Shown here: one piece after another, positions 7,894 through 14,702 of the stretch
How the letters are laid out: every line of letters starts with the position of its first letter
Position numbering within the stretch: position 1 is the stretch's first letter
Assembly: GCA_051745935.1 (NCBI GenBank)
Contig: JBNJEM010000080.1
Span: 1-17,843, forward strand
Reading direction: 5' to 3'
DNA length: 17,843 nucleotides
From: JBNJEM01 sp051745935
GTDB taxonomy: Bacteria; Planctomycetota; Planctomycetia; Pirellulales; Pirellulaceae
Translations under genes and position numbers: made by a program
Notes under the pieces: model-generated
Databases searched by the model: none
Told to the model about the DNA's origin: nothing
What the model saw: only the letters and a program-made list of their open reading frames with translations

Positions 7894-8000
7894 TATACCG
7901 GTCGCGGATGACTTTGTCCGCCGCGAGTCCGACCAACGGGAGGACGGCTTGCCTCGGGTAGCTTTCCATCCGGACACATCCGACCGCGTGAAGTATCAGC
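7894..8000 (+). repeat. Dispersed 105-bp direct repeat, copy 2
   Basis: Copy of 391-496 in the same orientation. It lies in the 615-bp divergent spacer between the BON gene and the propeller gene. That spacer otherwise shows no convincing gene; the minus-strand reading frame 7745-8017 covering the repeat has no recognisable domain beyond the shared peptide noted for copy 1. Confidence 0.8.
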
Positions 8001-8060
8001 CCCCATGATGAAACCACTCGGATTTCCTTTCATCCAGGGACTTCCGCGAGCGGCAACCAT

Positions 8061-8082
8061 GTTTTGTTACGGGCTGTAAAAC
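8061..8082 (+). repeat. TTGTTACGGGCTGTAAA motif, copy 3
   Basis: GTTTTGTTACGGGCTGTAAA, ending 26 bp before the propeller gene start. An ATG just before it (8059) opens only a six-codon frame (MFCYGL) ended by the TAA inside the motif. It is the exact inverted form of the copy at 596-617 over at least 17 bases. Confidence 0.65.
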
Positions 8083-8108
8083 CCCATTTTACGAGTGGGA
8101 GGCGCCAG

Positions 8109-11100
8109 ATGAATTGTGCGGCAAGAATTGTTGTTTTCTGCCCAATGGTCGGATTGGCGTTATTGGGAGCGACACGTTCCGCGATGTCCGAAGGGCCTCC
8201 GGCGGCACGGGATCAAGCGGCTCGGATTCTCGAGGAAACCGGGGTCCGAGGGGGATTGATCGTCCACCTCGGTTGTGGCGACGGCGAGCTGACCGCCGCC
8301 TTTGGCGATGATGAAGCGTTTCTCGTGCACGGCCTTGACACCGACGCGGATCGCGTGGCCGGGGCGCGCGAGCGCATCCAGTCGCGCGGGCTTTACGGAC
8401 GCGTGTCGGTCGGGCTATTCGACGGCGAGCGGTTACCGTACACCGACAACCTGGTCAACCTGCTGGTGGTGGAAGATCTCGGTCGGTTGGCCGAGGGCGA
8501 GATGATGCGCGTGCTGGCCCCGCGCGGCGTGGCGCATATCCGCCGCGAGGGCGGCTGGGAGAAGACGGTCAAACCTCGCCCGGACGAGCTCGACGAGTGG
8601 ACGCATTACCTGCACGGCCCGGACAACAACGCGGTGGGACAGGACTCCGTCGTCGGGCCGCCGCGTCGTTTGCAGTGGCGGTGCGGGCCCACGTGGCTTC
8701 GCAGCCACGATCATCTTTCCAGTTTCAGCGCGATGGTTTCGACTGGCGGACGCGTATTCTACATTGTCGACGAAGGCCCGGTCGCGTCGGTTGCTTTTCC
8801 GTCCGATTGGCGACTGGTGGCCCGCGACGCGTTCAGCGGCGTGCGGCTTTGGACCCGGCCAATCCCGGCGTGGGAATCGCGTTTTCGAGGCTTTCGAAGC
8901 GGGCCGCCGGAACTGGCCCGGCGGTTGGTGGCCGTCGACGACCGCGTGTATGTCACGCTCGGTTACGGGGAGCCCGTTAGCGCGCTCGACGCCGCCACCG
9001 GCGAGACGGCGCGCGAGTACACGGCGATGGCCGGCGCGGAGGAAATCGTCTTCCAAGACGGCGTGCTGTACGGGGTGCTGGGCGACCCCGACGCCGGTGA
9101 CCTCTCAGCTCGCGTCCGGCGGCGAGGTCAAGCGCGGGCCGAAGAAAAATCAATTGTGGCGGTTCGGGCCGAGGACGGCGACGTGCTGTGGAATGTCTCG
9201 GCCGAGCAGGCCGGGCACGTGATGCCGACCACGCTGGCCGTCTCCGAAGGAAAAGTCTTCTATCAGAACGCCCACGATGTCGTGTGCCGGGACGCCGCGT
9301 CGGGGCGCGAGCGATGGCGTTCGCCCCGGCCTATCATCCGGCGGCGTCCCACGTGGCTGGCGCCGACCCTGGCGGTGCACGACGGCGTGGTGCTCTCGGG
9401 CGATCGGAACGCGGCGTGGGTTCAACGGGTCGGGCTGGTGGACGAGAGTCCCGTGGAAGGCGACGGAGTCGAATGGGACTATGACAGCAAGGAGGCCTAT
9501 CGAGAGGCCGTGGACGGCCGCCAGCGGGCGCTTGAGCGGATGACCGGCGCGCTTTACGCGCTCTCCGCGGAAACCGGCGACAAGCTGTGGGAGGGCCCGG
9601 TGTCGGAAACCTTCAACGCCCCGCCGGACGTGTTGGTTTCCGGCGGCCTGGTATGGACCACTCGCATCGTGTCCGCCAGCCAACCGGGCGTCACCGAAGG
9701 TCGCGACCTGCATACCGGCGAGGTTAAATTCACCCGCCCGGCCGACCAGGAGTTCTACACGGTCGGCATGGGTCACGGCCGCTGCCACCGCAGTTTCGCT
9801 ACCCGGGAGTACCTGATTACCGGCCGCGCGGGGGTCGAGTTCGCCGACCTGGCGTCGGGCGAGGGTACCGCCGACCACTGGATCCGCGGCGCGTGCCAGT
9901 ACGGCTTCATGCCGGCCAACGGGCTGCTCTACGTACCGCCCCATCCCTGCGCGTGCTATATCGAGGCCAAGATCAACGGTTTCAATGTCATGGCGCCGCT
10001 GGGCGAAGACGACCCGCGGCCGCACACCGTGGCCGTCGAGAACGAACTCGCGCGGGGCCCGGCCTACGGCGACGTGTCGGCGAGCGACCAGGCCTCGGCC
10101 GATTGGCCCACCTACCGCCGGGACGCTGCCCGAAACGGCAGCGCGCCGTGTTCGGTACCCGCCGATTTCAACACGCTGTGGCGAGTATCACTGGAGGGCC
10201 CGCTGAGCAGCCCGGTCATGGCCGAGGGCCGAGTCATGGTCGCGGCGGTCGACGCCCACACCGTGCACGCCCTGGAAGCAGCGACGGGCGAGCGCGCCTG
10301 GAGCTTCACCGCTGGCGGCCGGGTGGATAGTCCACCCACCGTCCACGCCGGACGCGTGCTGTTCGGCTCCGCCGACGGGTGGGTGTACTGCCTCCGCGCC
10401 GCCGACGGCGAATTGGCGTGGCGGTTCCGCGCCGCTCCCGCCGCCCGCTGGATCGTGAACATGGAGCAGTTGGAATCGGCCTGGCCGGTCCACGGGAGCG
10501 TGCTGGTGCACGACGACACGGTGTACTTCGTGGCCGGCAGGTCGTCGTACGTCGACGGGGGCATGCACCTGTACGGATTGAACGCCGAAACGGGCGAGAG
10601 GCTCTTCCACCGGCGCCTCTCCTACCGCGACCCGGAAACGGGCCTCCAGCCCTACGACCAAATACGCGGCACCGGCGGGCTTCCGGGCACCCTGCCCGAC
10701 ATCCTCTCGAGCGACGGCCAATCGCTCTTTCTACGCCACCAGCGCTACGACATGCATGGCGAGGAACAGCCGTCGAACGTCCCCCATCTCTACAGCGCGG
10801 TGGGCTTCCTCGACGCCGACTGGTGGCACCGGACCTACTGGATCATCGGCACGCAAACGGGCAGCGGTTTCGGCGGCTGGCGCCGGCCGGGCAACCAAGT
10901 CCCCTCCGGCCGCTTGCTCGTCCGCGACGGTTCCGACGTGTACGGGTTCGGCCGCAACGCGTACCAGGCCCACGGGCAGGGCGGCGGCGGCCATGCCGGC
11001 CTCGGCGGCGTCCACTACGAGTTATTCGCCACGCGCATCAAGGGCAACAAGCACTCGCCACGATGGAAGACTCGCCTGCCGTTTTGGGCCCGGGCGATGG

Positions 11101-11447
11101 TGCTGGACGACCAGGACCAGCTTTTCGCGGCCGGCCCGCCCGTGGAAAAGTATCTGTCCACCGGACCGATCGACGACGTTCCCGACCCGGACGTGGTCGA
11201 GCGCGACCCCCTGGGACCCTGGTACGGTGAGTACTTCCTGAGCCTGCGCCGTCCCGAGGAGGCACTGGAGGCGTATCGCGGCGACCGGGGCGCCTCGCTG
11301 TGGGTGGTGTCGGGCGAAAACGGCCAACGGCTCGCCGCGTACCAGTTGGATTCTCCGCCCGTGTTCGACGGCATGATCGCCGCCGCCGGCCGGCTGTACG
11401 TCGCCACCCAGGACGGCTCCATCCTGTGCATGGGCGCCAAGGAGTAA
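8109..11447 (+). CDS. Exported methyltransferase-like / PQQ-type beta-propeller fusion protein
   Basis: The ATG at 8109 is chosen over the TTG at 8064 because GGGAGG (8097-8102) sits 6 nt upstream and a signal peptide (residues about 1-26, ending SAMSEG) then leads. The protein is 1112 residues. Residues about 40-145 resemble a class I SAM methyltransferase: motif I VHLGCGDGE (52-60), acidic GLDTDADRV (75-83), motif IV-like YTDNLVNLLVVEDL, then MMRVLAPRGVAHI. A linker with DELDEWTHYLHGPDNNAVGQD (159-179) opens a WD/PQQ-type propeller (LVARDAFSGVRLWTRPI, ALDAATGE, ALEAATGERAWSF, VYCLRAADGELAWRF). A conserved-looking PPHPCACYIEAK lies near 612-623, and DWPTYRRDAARNG near 660 starts a second propeller-like half. 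I recognise this fusion from planctomycete genomes; no function is established to my knowledge. PQQ binding is not assured by these repeats alone. Confidence 0.88.
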   Translation: MNCAARIVVFCPMVGLALLGATRSAMSEGPPAARDQAARILEETGVRGGLIVHLGCGDGELTAAFGDDEAFLVHGLDTDADRVAGARERIQSRGLYGRVSVGLFDGERLPYTDNLVNLLVVEDLGRLAEGEMMRVLAPRGVAHIRREGGWEKTVKPRPDELDEWTHYLHGPDNNAVGQDSVVGPPRRLQWRCGPTWLRSHDHLSSFSAMVSTGGRVFYIVDEGPVASVAFPSDWRLVARDAFSGVRLWTRPIPAWESRFRGFRSGPPELARRLVAVDDRVYVTLGYGEPVSALDAATGETAREYTAMAGAEEIVFQDGVLYGVLGDPDAGDLSARVRRRGQARAEEKSIVAVRAEDGDVLWNVSAEQAGHVMPTTLAVSEGKVFYQNAHDVVCRDAASGRERWRSPRPIIRRRPTWLAPTLAVHDGVVLSGDRNAAWVQRVGLVDESPVEGDGVEWDYDSKEAYREAVDGRQRALERMTGALYALSAETGDKLWEGPVSETFNAPPDVLVSGGLVWTTRIVSASQPGVTEGRDLHTGEVKFTRPADQEFYTVGMGHGRCHRSFATREYLITGRAGVEFADLASGEGTADHWIRGACQYGFMPANGLLYVPPHPCACYIEAKINGFNVMAPLGEDDPRPHTVAVENELARGPAYGDVSASDQASADWPTYRRDAARNGSAPCSVPADFNTLWRVSLEGPLSSPVMAEGRVMVAAVDAHTVHALEAATGERAWSFTAGGRVDSPPTVHAGRVLFGSADGWVYCLRAADGELAWRFRAAPAARWIVNMEQLESAWPVHGSVLVHDDTVYFVAGRSSYVDGGMHLYGLNAETGERLFHRRLSYRDPETGLQPYDQIRGTGGLPGTLPDILSSDGQSLFLRHQRYDMHGEEQPSNVPHLYSAVGFLDADWWHRTYWIIGTQTGSGFGGWRRPGNQVPSGRLLVRDGSDVYGFGRNAYQAHGQGGGGHAGLGGVHYELFATRIKGNKHSPRWKTRLPFWARAMVLDDQDQLFAAGPPVEKYLSTGPIDDVPDPDVVERDPLGPWYGEYFLSLRRPEEALEAYRGDRGASLWVVSGENGQRLAAYQLDSPPVFDGMIAAAGRLYVATQDGSILCMGAKE

Positions 11448-11454
11448 ACCGTCC

Positions 11455-12444
11455 TCAGTCAGCGGGCTGTCGCGGTAGAAGTTCGACGGTGGTCGCCGTT
11501 TCGGGATCACTTTCAATCGCGTTCCGGATCCGGTTGATCGGACAGCTCTGGAAGGTAACTCGACCGTAGCGTGGTATCAACATCCGACATTCCCCGGCAA
11601 TGACTAATGGCAGGTCGAAACCCACACCGGGCGTCAAGGCCAAAGAACCCGCGCCGCGCTCATCCAGTTTTGCCAGTTCGGCTTTCCATTGTTGGGGGGC
11701 CCATTCGAGTTTTTCAACCTTGTCCACGGCCAGGGCTTCGAGAACGAGTTTAGAGCGATTGGCCGGCAGCCCCCACCGAAGCCGATGGTCGCCCTGGCGG
11801 TAGCGGACGGTGACGGTAATCACCTGATCCAGAAATGCCGGTAGATCACGGCAGACGGCTCGGATGGTTTTCAGTTGCCGCCGCTCCTCGTCAGCTTGCC
11901 GCGGATCGTGGACGACGCCGTAAAGGAACCGATACTTCCACTGGTTGTCCAGCCAAACCTGGCCAAATCCCGACACGTCGACCAGATCCGCAAGAGAAGG
12001 TCGGAGTCCTTCGCCGGTTTTCAGGTAGCTGAAGCGGATCTTTCTCTCCTGCCGCGTCGTCAACTCGATGAAAAACTCGTCCTTGTCCAGTTTTCTTTCT
12101 CTAAGCGGAACCTCGACCCATTCGAGCGCGTCGAGTAGTTCCGCGACTTTCTTGGGATCGTCGACGGTAACGGTCTGAGGTTTCCCGTTCAATTTCGCGG
12201 GGAAGGTGAGGGTCCGAACGTTGTCCAGCAGTTTTCGAAAATCCTGTTCCCGACTGAGTTGATGTTTCGTCAGGCGATTGTCGGCCAGCAGATCAATCGT
12301 TCGCCCTTCCAGGCGACTCAGGTGTGCGTTAAGCGTTTCGACAAAGGTGGGCTCAACCGTGAACCGACCCGCGTCGTGATGGTAAAACTGCTCGTCGTTC
12401 AAGAAGTGACCGTTAAACCTGCTTGAGTCTTTCGAAACCGCCAC
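11455..12444 (-). CDS. Unrecognised protein, probably N-terminally truncated
   Basis: A 329-residue frame from a GTG at 12444. I do not recognise it. It has no signal peptide or membrane segment and appears globular, alpha/beta, with charged and aromatic residues (DDPKKVAELLDALEWVEVPL, GFGQVWLDNQWKYRFLYGVVHDPRQADEERRQL, GVGFDLPLVIAGECRMLIPRYGRV). The GTG has no Shine-Dalgarno sequence. The frame continues open upstream for 27 codons to a TAA at 12526-12528, and that stretch (EPVVKLVCLARFVSSTIDLSF) reads like protein but has no ATG, GTG or TTG. That suggests the 5' end was lost, perhaps at a junction with the repeat cluster upstream. It ends 7 bp from the stop of the convergent propeller gene. 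Confidence 0.62.
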   Translation of the reverse strand: MAVSKDSSRFNGHFLNDEQFYHHDAGRFTVEPTFVETLNAHLSRLEGRTIDLLADNRLTKHQLSREQDFRKLLDNVRTLTFPAKLNGKPQTVTVDDPKKVAELLDALEWVEVPLRERKLDKDEFFIELTTRQERKIRFSYLKTGEGLRPSLADLVDVSGFGQVWLDNQWKYRFLYGVVHDPRQADEERRQLKTIRAVCRDLPAFLDQVITVTVRYRQGDHRLRWGLPANRSKLVLEALAVDKVEKLEWAPQQWKAELAKLDERGAGSLALTPGVGFDLPLVIAGECRMLIPRYGRVTFQSCPINRIRNAIESDPETATTVELLPRQPAD

Positions 12445-12582
12445 AAAGGATAGGTCAATCGTGCTGGATACAAACCGCGCCAGGCAAACGAGCTTGACAA
12501 CAGGCTCTCGTGACGTAGGCTCACGTTAGGGCGTTCTGGAACGGATGTTCCAGCTCTACCCTGCAGTTGCATAACGATTGAA

Positions 12583-12727
12583 GTAGGACGGGTCTCCAGG
12601 CCCGTCTGTTGGCGTGCGAAACCGACTTCGATTCACTGTCTGCAAAGTTCACGAAACGTGAAGTCTGCAAACATCCGCAAGATGACCATTTTCCACTGTG
12701 ATAGACGGGCCTGGAGACCCGTCCTAC
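12583..12727. repeat. REPIN-like paired palindrome, family B
   Basis: Perfect 25-bp inverted repeats at 12583-12607 and 12703-12727 contain GACGGGTCTCCAGGCCCGTC. Each arm is a hairpin of its own (GACGGG / CCCGTC). The 95-bp interior shows no reading frame. Architecture matches the family A element, but the sequence is unrelated. It lies upstream of the truncated minus-strand gene. Confidence 0.8.
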
Positions 12728-12842
12728 GCATTCCTTTTTGCAACGTTGGGGTCTATTCTGGCGTAAGTTGTTTATTTACAACCAGTTAACGTGTTTCAAG
12801 GGCGGAGGCGTAGCCACTGAATATTTTGGATAAAATGCGATA

Positions 12843-12902
12843 TTTTTGTCCTGCATGTTTTTGTCGTCAAACGACCGTTGACAAAAAGATGCGAGACAAA
12901 AA
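12843..12902. repeat. Four-box dyad of TTTTTGTC at 15-bp spacing
   Basis: TTTTTGTC occurs at 12843-12850 and 12858-12865, and its reverse complement GACAAAAA at 12880-12887 and 12895-12902. Both pairs have an exact 15-bp period, and the whole is symmetric about 12872. The outer flanks extend the match (CATGTTTTTGTC with GACAAAAACATG), and GTCAA / TTGAC fold at the centre. It could be a multi-site protein-binding array, an RNA cruciform or a dispersed repeat. Confidence 0.75.
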
Positions 12903-12981
12903 CATGTGCGCCGCGAGGGGGTCACAATCACGTGAGAACGGAACGAATCAACCATGAATTGCAAGATCGGGGCGTGTTTTC

Positions 12982-13053
12982 TTAAAACTCAAACTGTAAG
13001 CTTCGCGTCTGGGGCGTTCGAAGGGCGCGAAACGCTTACACTTTGAGTTAAAA
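12982..13053. repeat. Long imperfect hairpin, family C
   Basis: AAAACTCAAACTGTAAGC followed by TTCGCG pairs with CGCGAA, AC, GCTTACACTTTGAGTTAAAA. The stems are at about 12982-13007 and 13026-13053, around an 18-nt loop. Arm similarity is high, with one internal mismatch (CTG / GTG). The remaining spacer to 13252 has only a 7-bp inverted pair, ACCGAGG at 13118-13124 and CCTCGGT at 13140-13146, and no gene. Confidence 0.75.
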
Positions 13054-13252
13054 CCGCAGCCAAGTCTTCAGGGACTGCTGGATGTCAGCGGCCTGACCCT
13101 ACCCAAGTCCATGGTCGACCGAGGAATTAGAAAGAACAACCTCGGTAAATCCCAAAGGGATCCGTCATCATAAGTCAACCATGTCAACGCGTGTCCGCAG
13201 GGCTGAGGGTTTCTGCCGGACGCGGCACCGTTGAAAACAGGGAGATTGATCC

Positions 13253-13729
13253 GTGTTGTCCATTTTTTCGCGCAAGCAGCTTGTGGAGTGCCATCCGTTT
13301 GTCCGGCGAATCTGTGACATGACTTCCCCGAATATTCCGACCGTCGATGAAGGCCGCAGCGAACGTCGCTACAATCGGTCGATTCCGGTCCTTGTCTGTC
13401 CGTGGGACGGCGAGGAACTGGTCGTGGAGAAATGCGTGACGGCGATCACGAAGGATATGTCTGATCGGGGACTCAGTCTGATTTTGCATCATCCTCTTTC
13501 CGGCGACCAAGTGATTATCGGTTTCTGGTTACCCGCCGCCGATATGGAAGAACCCTGGTTCTTCCGCGCTGGACGAAGAAGCGCATGCCCGCTCGGCGGG
13601 GGGTTTTGGCAAATCGGGTTTGAGTTGCGAGAATACATGAATCGAGAATGGCGTGAGAAACTCGAGGCACTACAGCCCGCCGCAAGGCAGCTCGTTCCCT
13701 CCCCGCAAACCGCGGAAAAGCAAGATTGA
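13253..13729 (+). CDS. PilZ-domain protein (c-di-GMP receptor)
   Basis: 158 residues from GTG 13253; AGGGAG at 13239-13244 lies 8 nt upstream. ATG at 13319 is a possible internal start. The PilZ signature is complete: RRYNR (R38 to R42, the RxxxR motif) followed by DMSDRG (68-73, the D/N-x-S-x-x-G motif). In PilZ proteins these bind cyclic di-GMP. A beta-strand core follows (GLSLILHHPL, QVIIGFWLP, WQIGFELREYM). There is no fused output domain, so it would act through a partner. It stands just upstream of the TadE-like genes on the same strand, with 172 bp between, and c-di-GMP control of a pilus or adhesion system is a natural inference. Confidence 0.88.
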   Translation: MLSIFSRKQLVECHPFVRRICDMTSPNIPTVDEGRSERRYNRSIPVLVCPWDGEELVVEKCVTAITKDMSDRGLSLILHHPLSGDQVIIGFWLPAADMEEPWFFRAGRRSACPLGGGFWQIGFELREYMNREWREKLEALQPAARQLVPSPQTAEKQD

Positions 13730-13776
13730 ACACGAATGACGAGCGGAAGCCAGGTGGTGTTGTGGGCCGTAAATTC

Positions 13777-13804
13777 TTGACAAGATCTCCACGCGAGCTA
13801 GGGT
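13777..13804 (+). promoter_or_regulatory. Possible sigma-70-type promoter before the Tad-like genes
   Basis: TTGACA at 13777-13782 matches the -35 consensus exactly. TAGGGT at 13799-13804 is a weak -10 at 16-bp spacing. The start codon of the first TadE-like gene is about 100 bp downstream. Planctomycete promoters are poorly defined, so this is a weak call. Confidence 0.3.
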
Positions 13805-13901
13805 TGGGTAGTTACCCATGCGAATGTTCTACTCCACAAGGCTGAGTAGTGCTGCATGGCTGGTGCCCTCCCCTTAAACTAAAAGCTAAACATTCCTGTC
13901 C

Positions 13902-14567
13902 ATGGTCCAGTCAACTCGCGCTTTTCGCGCTCGAAGCGACCGAAACGGAGTGGCGGCCGTCGAGTGTGCCGTTGTTCTGCCGTTGTTCGTCCTTCTTGTT
14001 CTGGGGGCGATTGATGTCGGGCGGGCACTCGTGGTGCAACACACCCTGGCCACGGCCGCTCGCGCCGCGTGCCGCCTATACTGCGTGACGGACGAACTCA
14101 CCAGAGCGGACGCCCTCGCGGCCGTCGAACAAGTCATGTCCGCTGCGAACCTGGATGGGTACACGGTGGAGCTCGACCCATCGTCATCGGATGCCATCAC
14201 GCACCTGGAGCCGGTCACCACCTCGGTATCGATCCCTTACGACCGTGCTTCCTGGATGTCGAGTTGGTTCCTAAAAGGAAAGACGCTCATCGCGACCTGC
14301 GTCATGCCAGGCGATACGGGCGAAATCCACGGCGAGGATTCCTGGCCCCCGCCCAAACCTTCGGAACCTCCCGCGCATGGTTATCCAAAACCTCCCGCGC
14401 ACGGTCACGATGATGATGATGATGATGATGATGATGACGACGACGACGATGATGATGGCGATGACGACGACGATGACGACGACGACGATGACGACGACGA
14501 CGACCAAGGGAAAGGCAGAGGCAGAGGCAGAGGCAGAGGCAGAGGCAGAGGCAGAGGACGGCAATAA
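13902..14567 (+). CDS. TadE-like pseudopilin with poly-Asp and Gly-Arg tail
   Basis: A 221-residue protein with the TadE-type segment at residues about 15-46 (GVAAVECAVVLPLFVLLVLGAIDVGR), including Glu21 of the prepilin-like motif. TadE-family proteins are bitopic pseudopilin-like proteins of Tad pili. An extracytoplasmic part of about 90 residues follows (CRLYCVTDELTRADALAAVEQVMSAANLDGYTVEL). After a Pro/His-rich linker comes an extraordinary tail: 16 Asp, Gly, 15 Asp, then QGKG and Gly-Arg repeats ending in Gln. I see no clear Shine-Dalgarno before ATG 13902. It is probably co-transcribed with the second TadE-like gene. The tail may bind divalent cations or pair with basic partners; that is inference. 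Confidence 0.85.
   Translation: MVQSTRAFRARSDRNGVAAVECAVVLPLFVLLVLGAIDVGRALVVQHTLATAARAACRLYCVTDELTRADALAAVEQVMSAANLDGYTVELDPSSSDAITHLEPVTTSVSIPYDRASWMSSWFLKGKTLIATCVMPGDTGEIHGEDSWPPPKPSEPPAHGYPKPPAHGHDDDDDDDDDDDDDDDDGDDDDDDDDDDDDDDDQGKGRGRGRGRGRGRGRGRQ
14409..14504 (+). repeat. GAT/GAC trinucleotide tract encoding poly-Asp
   Basis: Sixteen GAT/GAC codons (14409-14456), one GGC, then fifteen more (14460-14504). The first nine codons are all GAT, while later ones mix GAT and GAC, as expected for a slippage-prone tract that has partly degenerated. Length change keeps the frame. Confidence 0.95.
14514..14555 (+). repeat. Seven GGCAGA hexamers encoding Gly-Arg
   Basis: Seven perfect GGCAGA units, followed by GGACGG (also Gly-Arg), encode the C-terminal GR run. 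The hexamer is in frame. It directly follows the poly-Asp tract, separated only by the four-residue QGKG linker (first Gly-Arg unit follows Lys). Confidence 0.95.
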
Positions 14568-14580
14568 CCTTCCCGTCCAG

Positions 14581-14598
14581 CTCCCGGGACTCCGGGAG
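14581..14598 (+). terminator. Hairpin between the two TadE-like genes
   Basis: CTCCCGG, a GACT loop and CCGGGAG make a perfect 7-bp GC-rich stem 14 nt after the first TadE stop codon. No T-run follows, so it is not a classical intrinsic terminator. It could attenuate or stabilise the upstream transcript. Confidence 0.4.
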
Positions 14599-14629
14599 GG
14601 AGAACGAGAGGTGAGAGGAGAGGACGACC

Positions 14630-14692
14630 ATGAGCACATTGACGACGAGCGCCCGGGCCATGGCCATGATCGTCGCTGGTGGTAATCAGTAG
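14630..14692 (+). CDS. Possible 20-residue leader peptide
   Basis: An ATG at 14630 follows an excellent purine-rich Shine-Dalgarno region (AGGAGAGG at 14617-14624) and opens a 20-codon frame (begins MSTLTTSARA, ends AGGNQ). Its TAG stop (14690-14692) overlaps the AGGAG that serves the next gene, so ribosomes finishing it would terminate on that gene's ribosome binding site. This looks like translational coupling or a small peptide. A chance frame remains possible. Confidence 0.35.
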   Translation: MSTLTTSARAMAMIVAGGNQ

Positions 14693-14702
14693 GAGCGGGA
14701 CG

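Noticed and set aside
7745..8017. Minus-strand frame of 90 residues in the divergent spacer
   Set aside because: It has no recognisable domain and coincides with a dispersed repeat. It is kept only as a note on the coding-relic hypothesis for that repeat.
9150..10025. Minus-strand frame of 291 residues opposite the propeller gene
   Set aside because: Arg/His/Gly-rich shadow in GC-rich DNA, with no domain and no start signal; the plus-strand propeller repeats explain the region.
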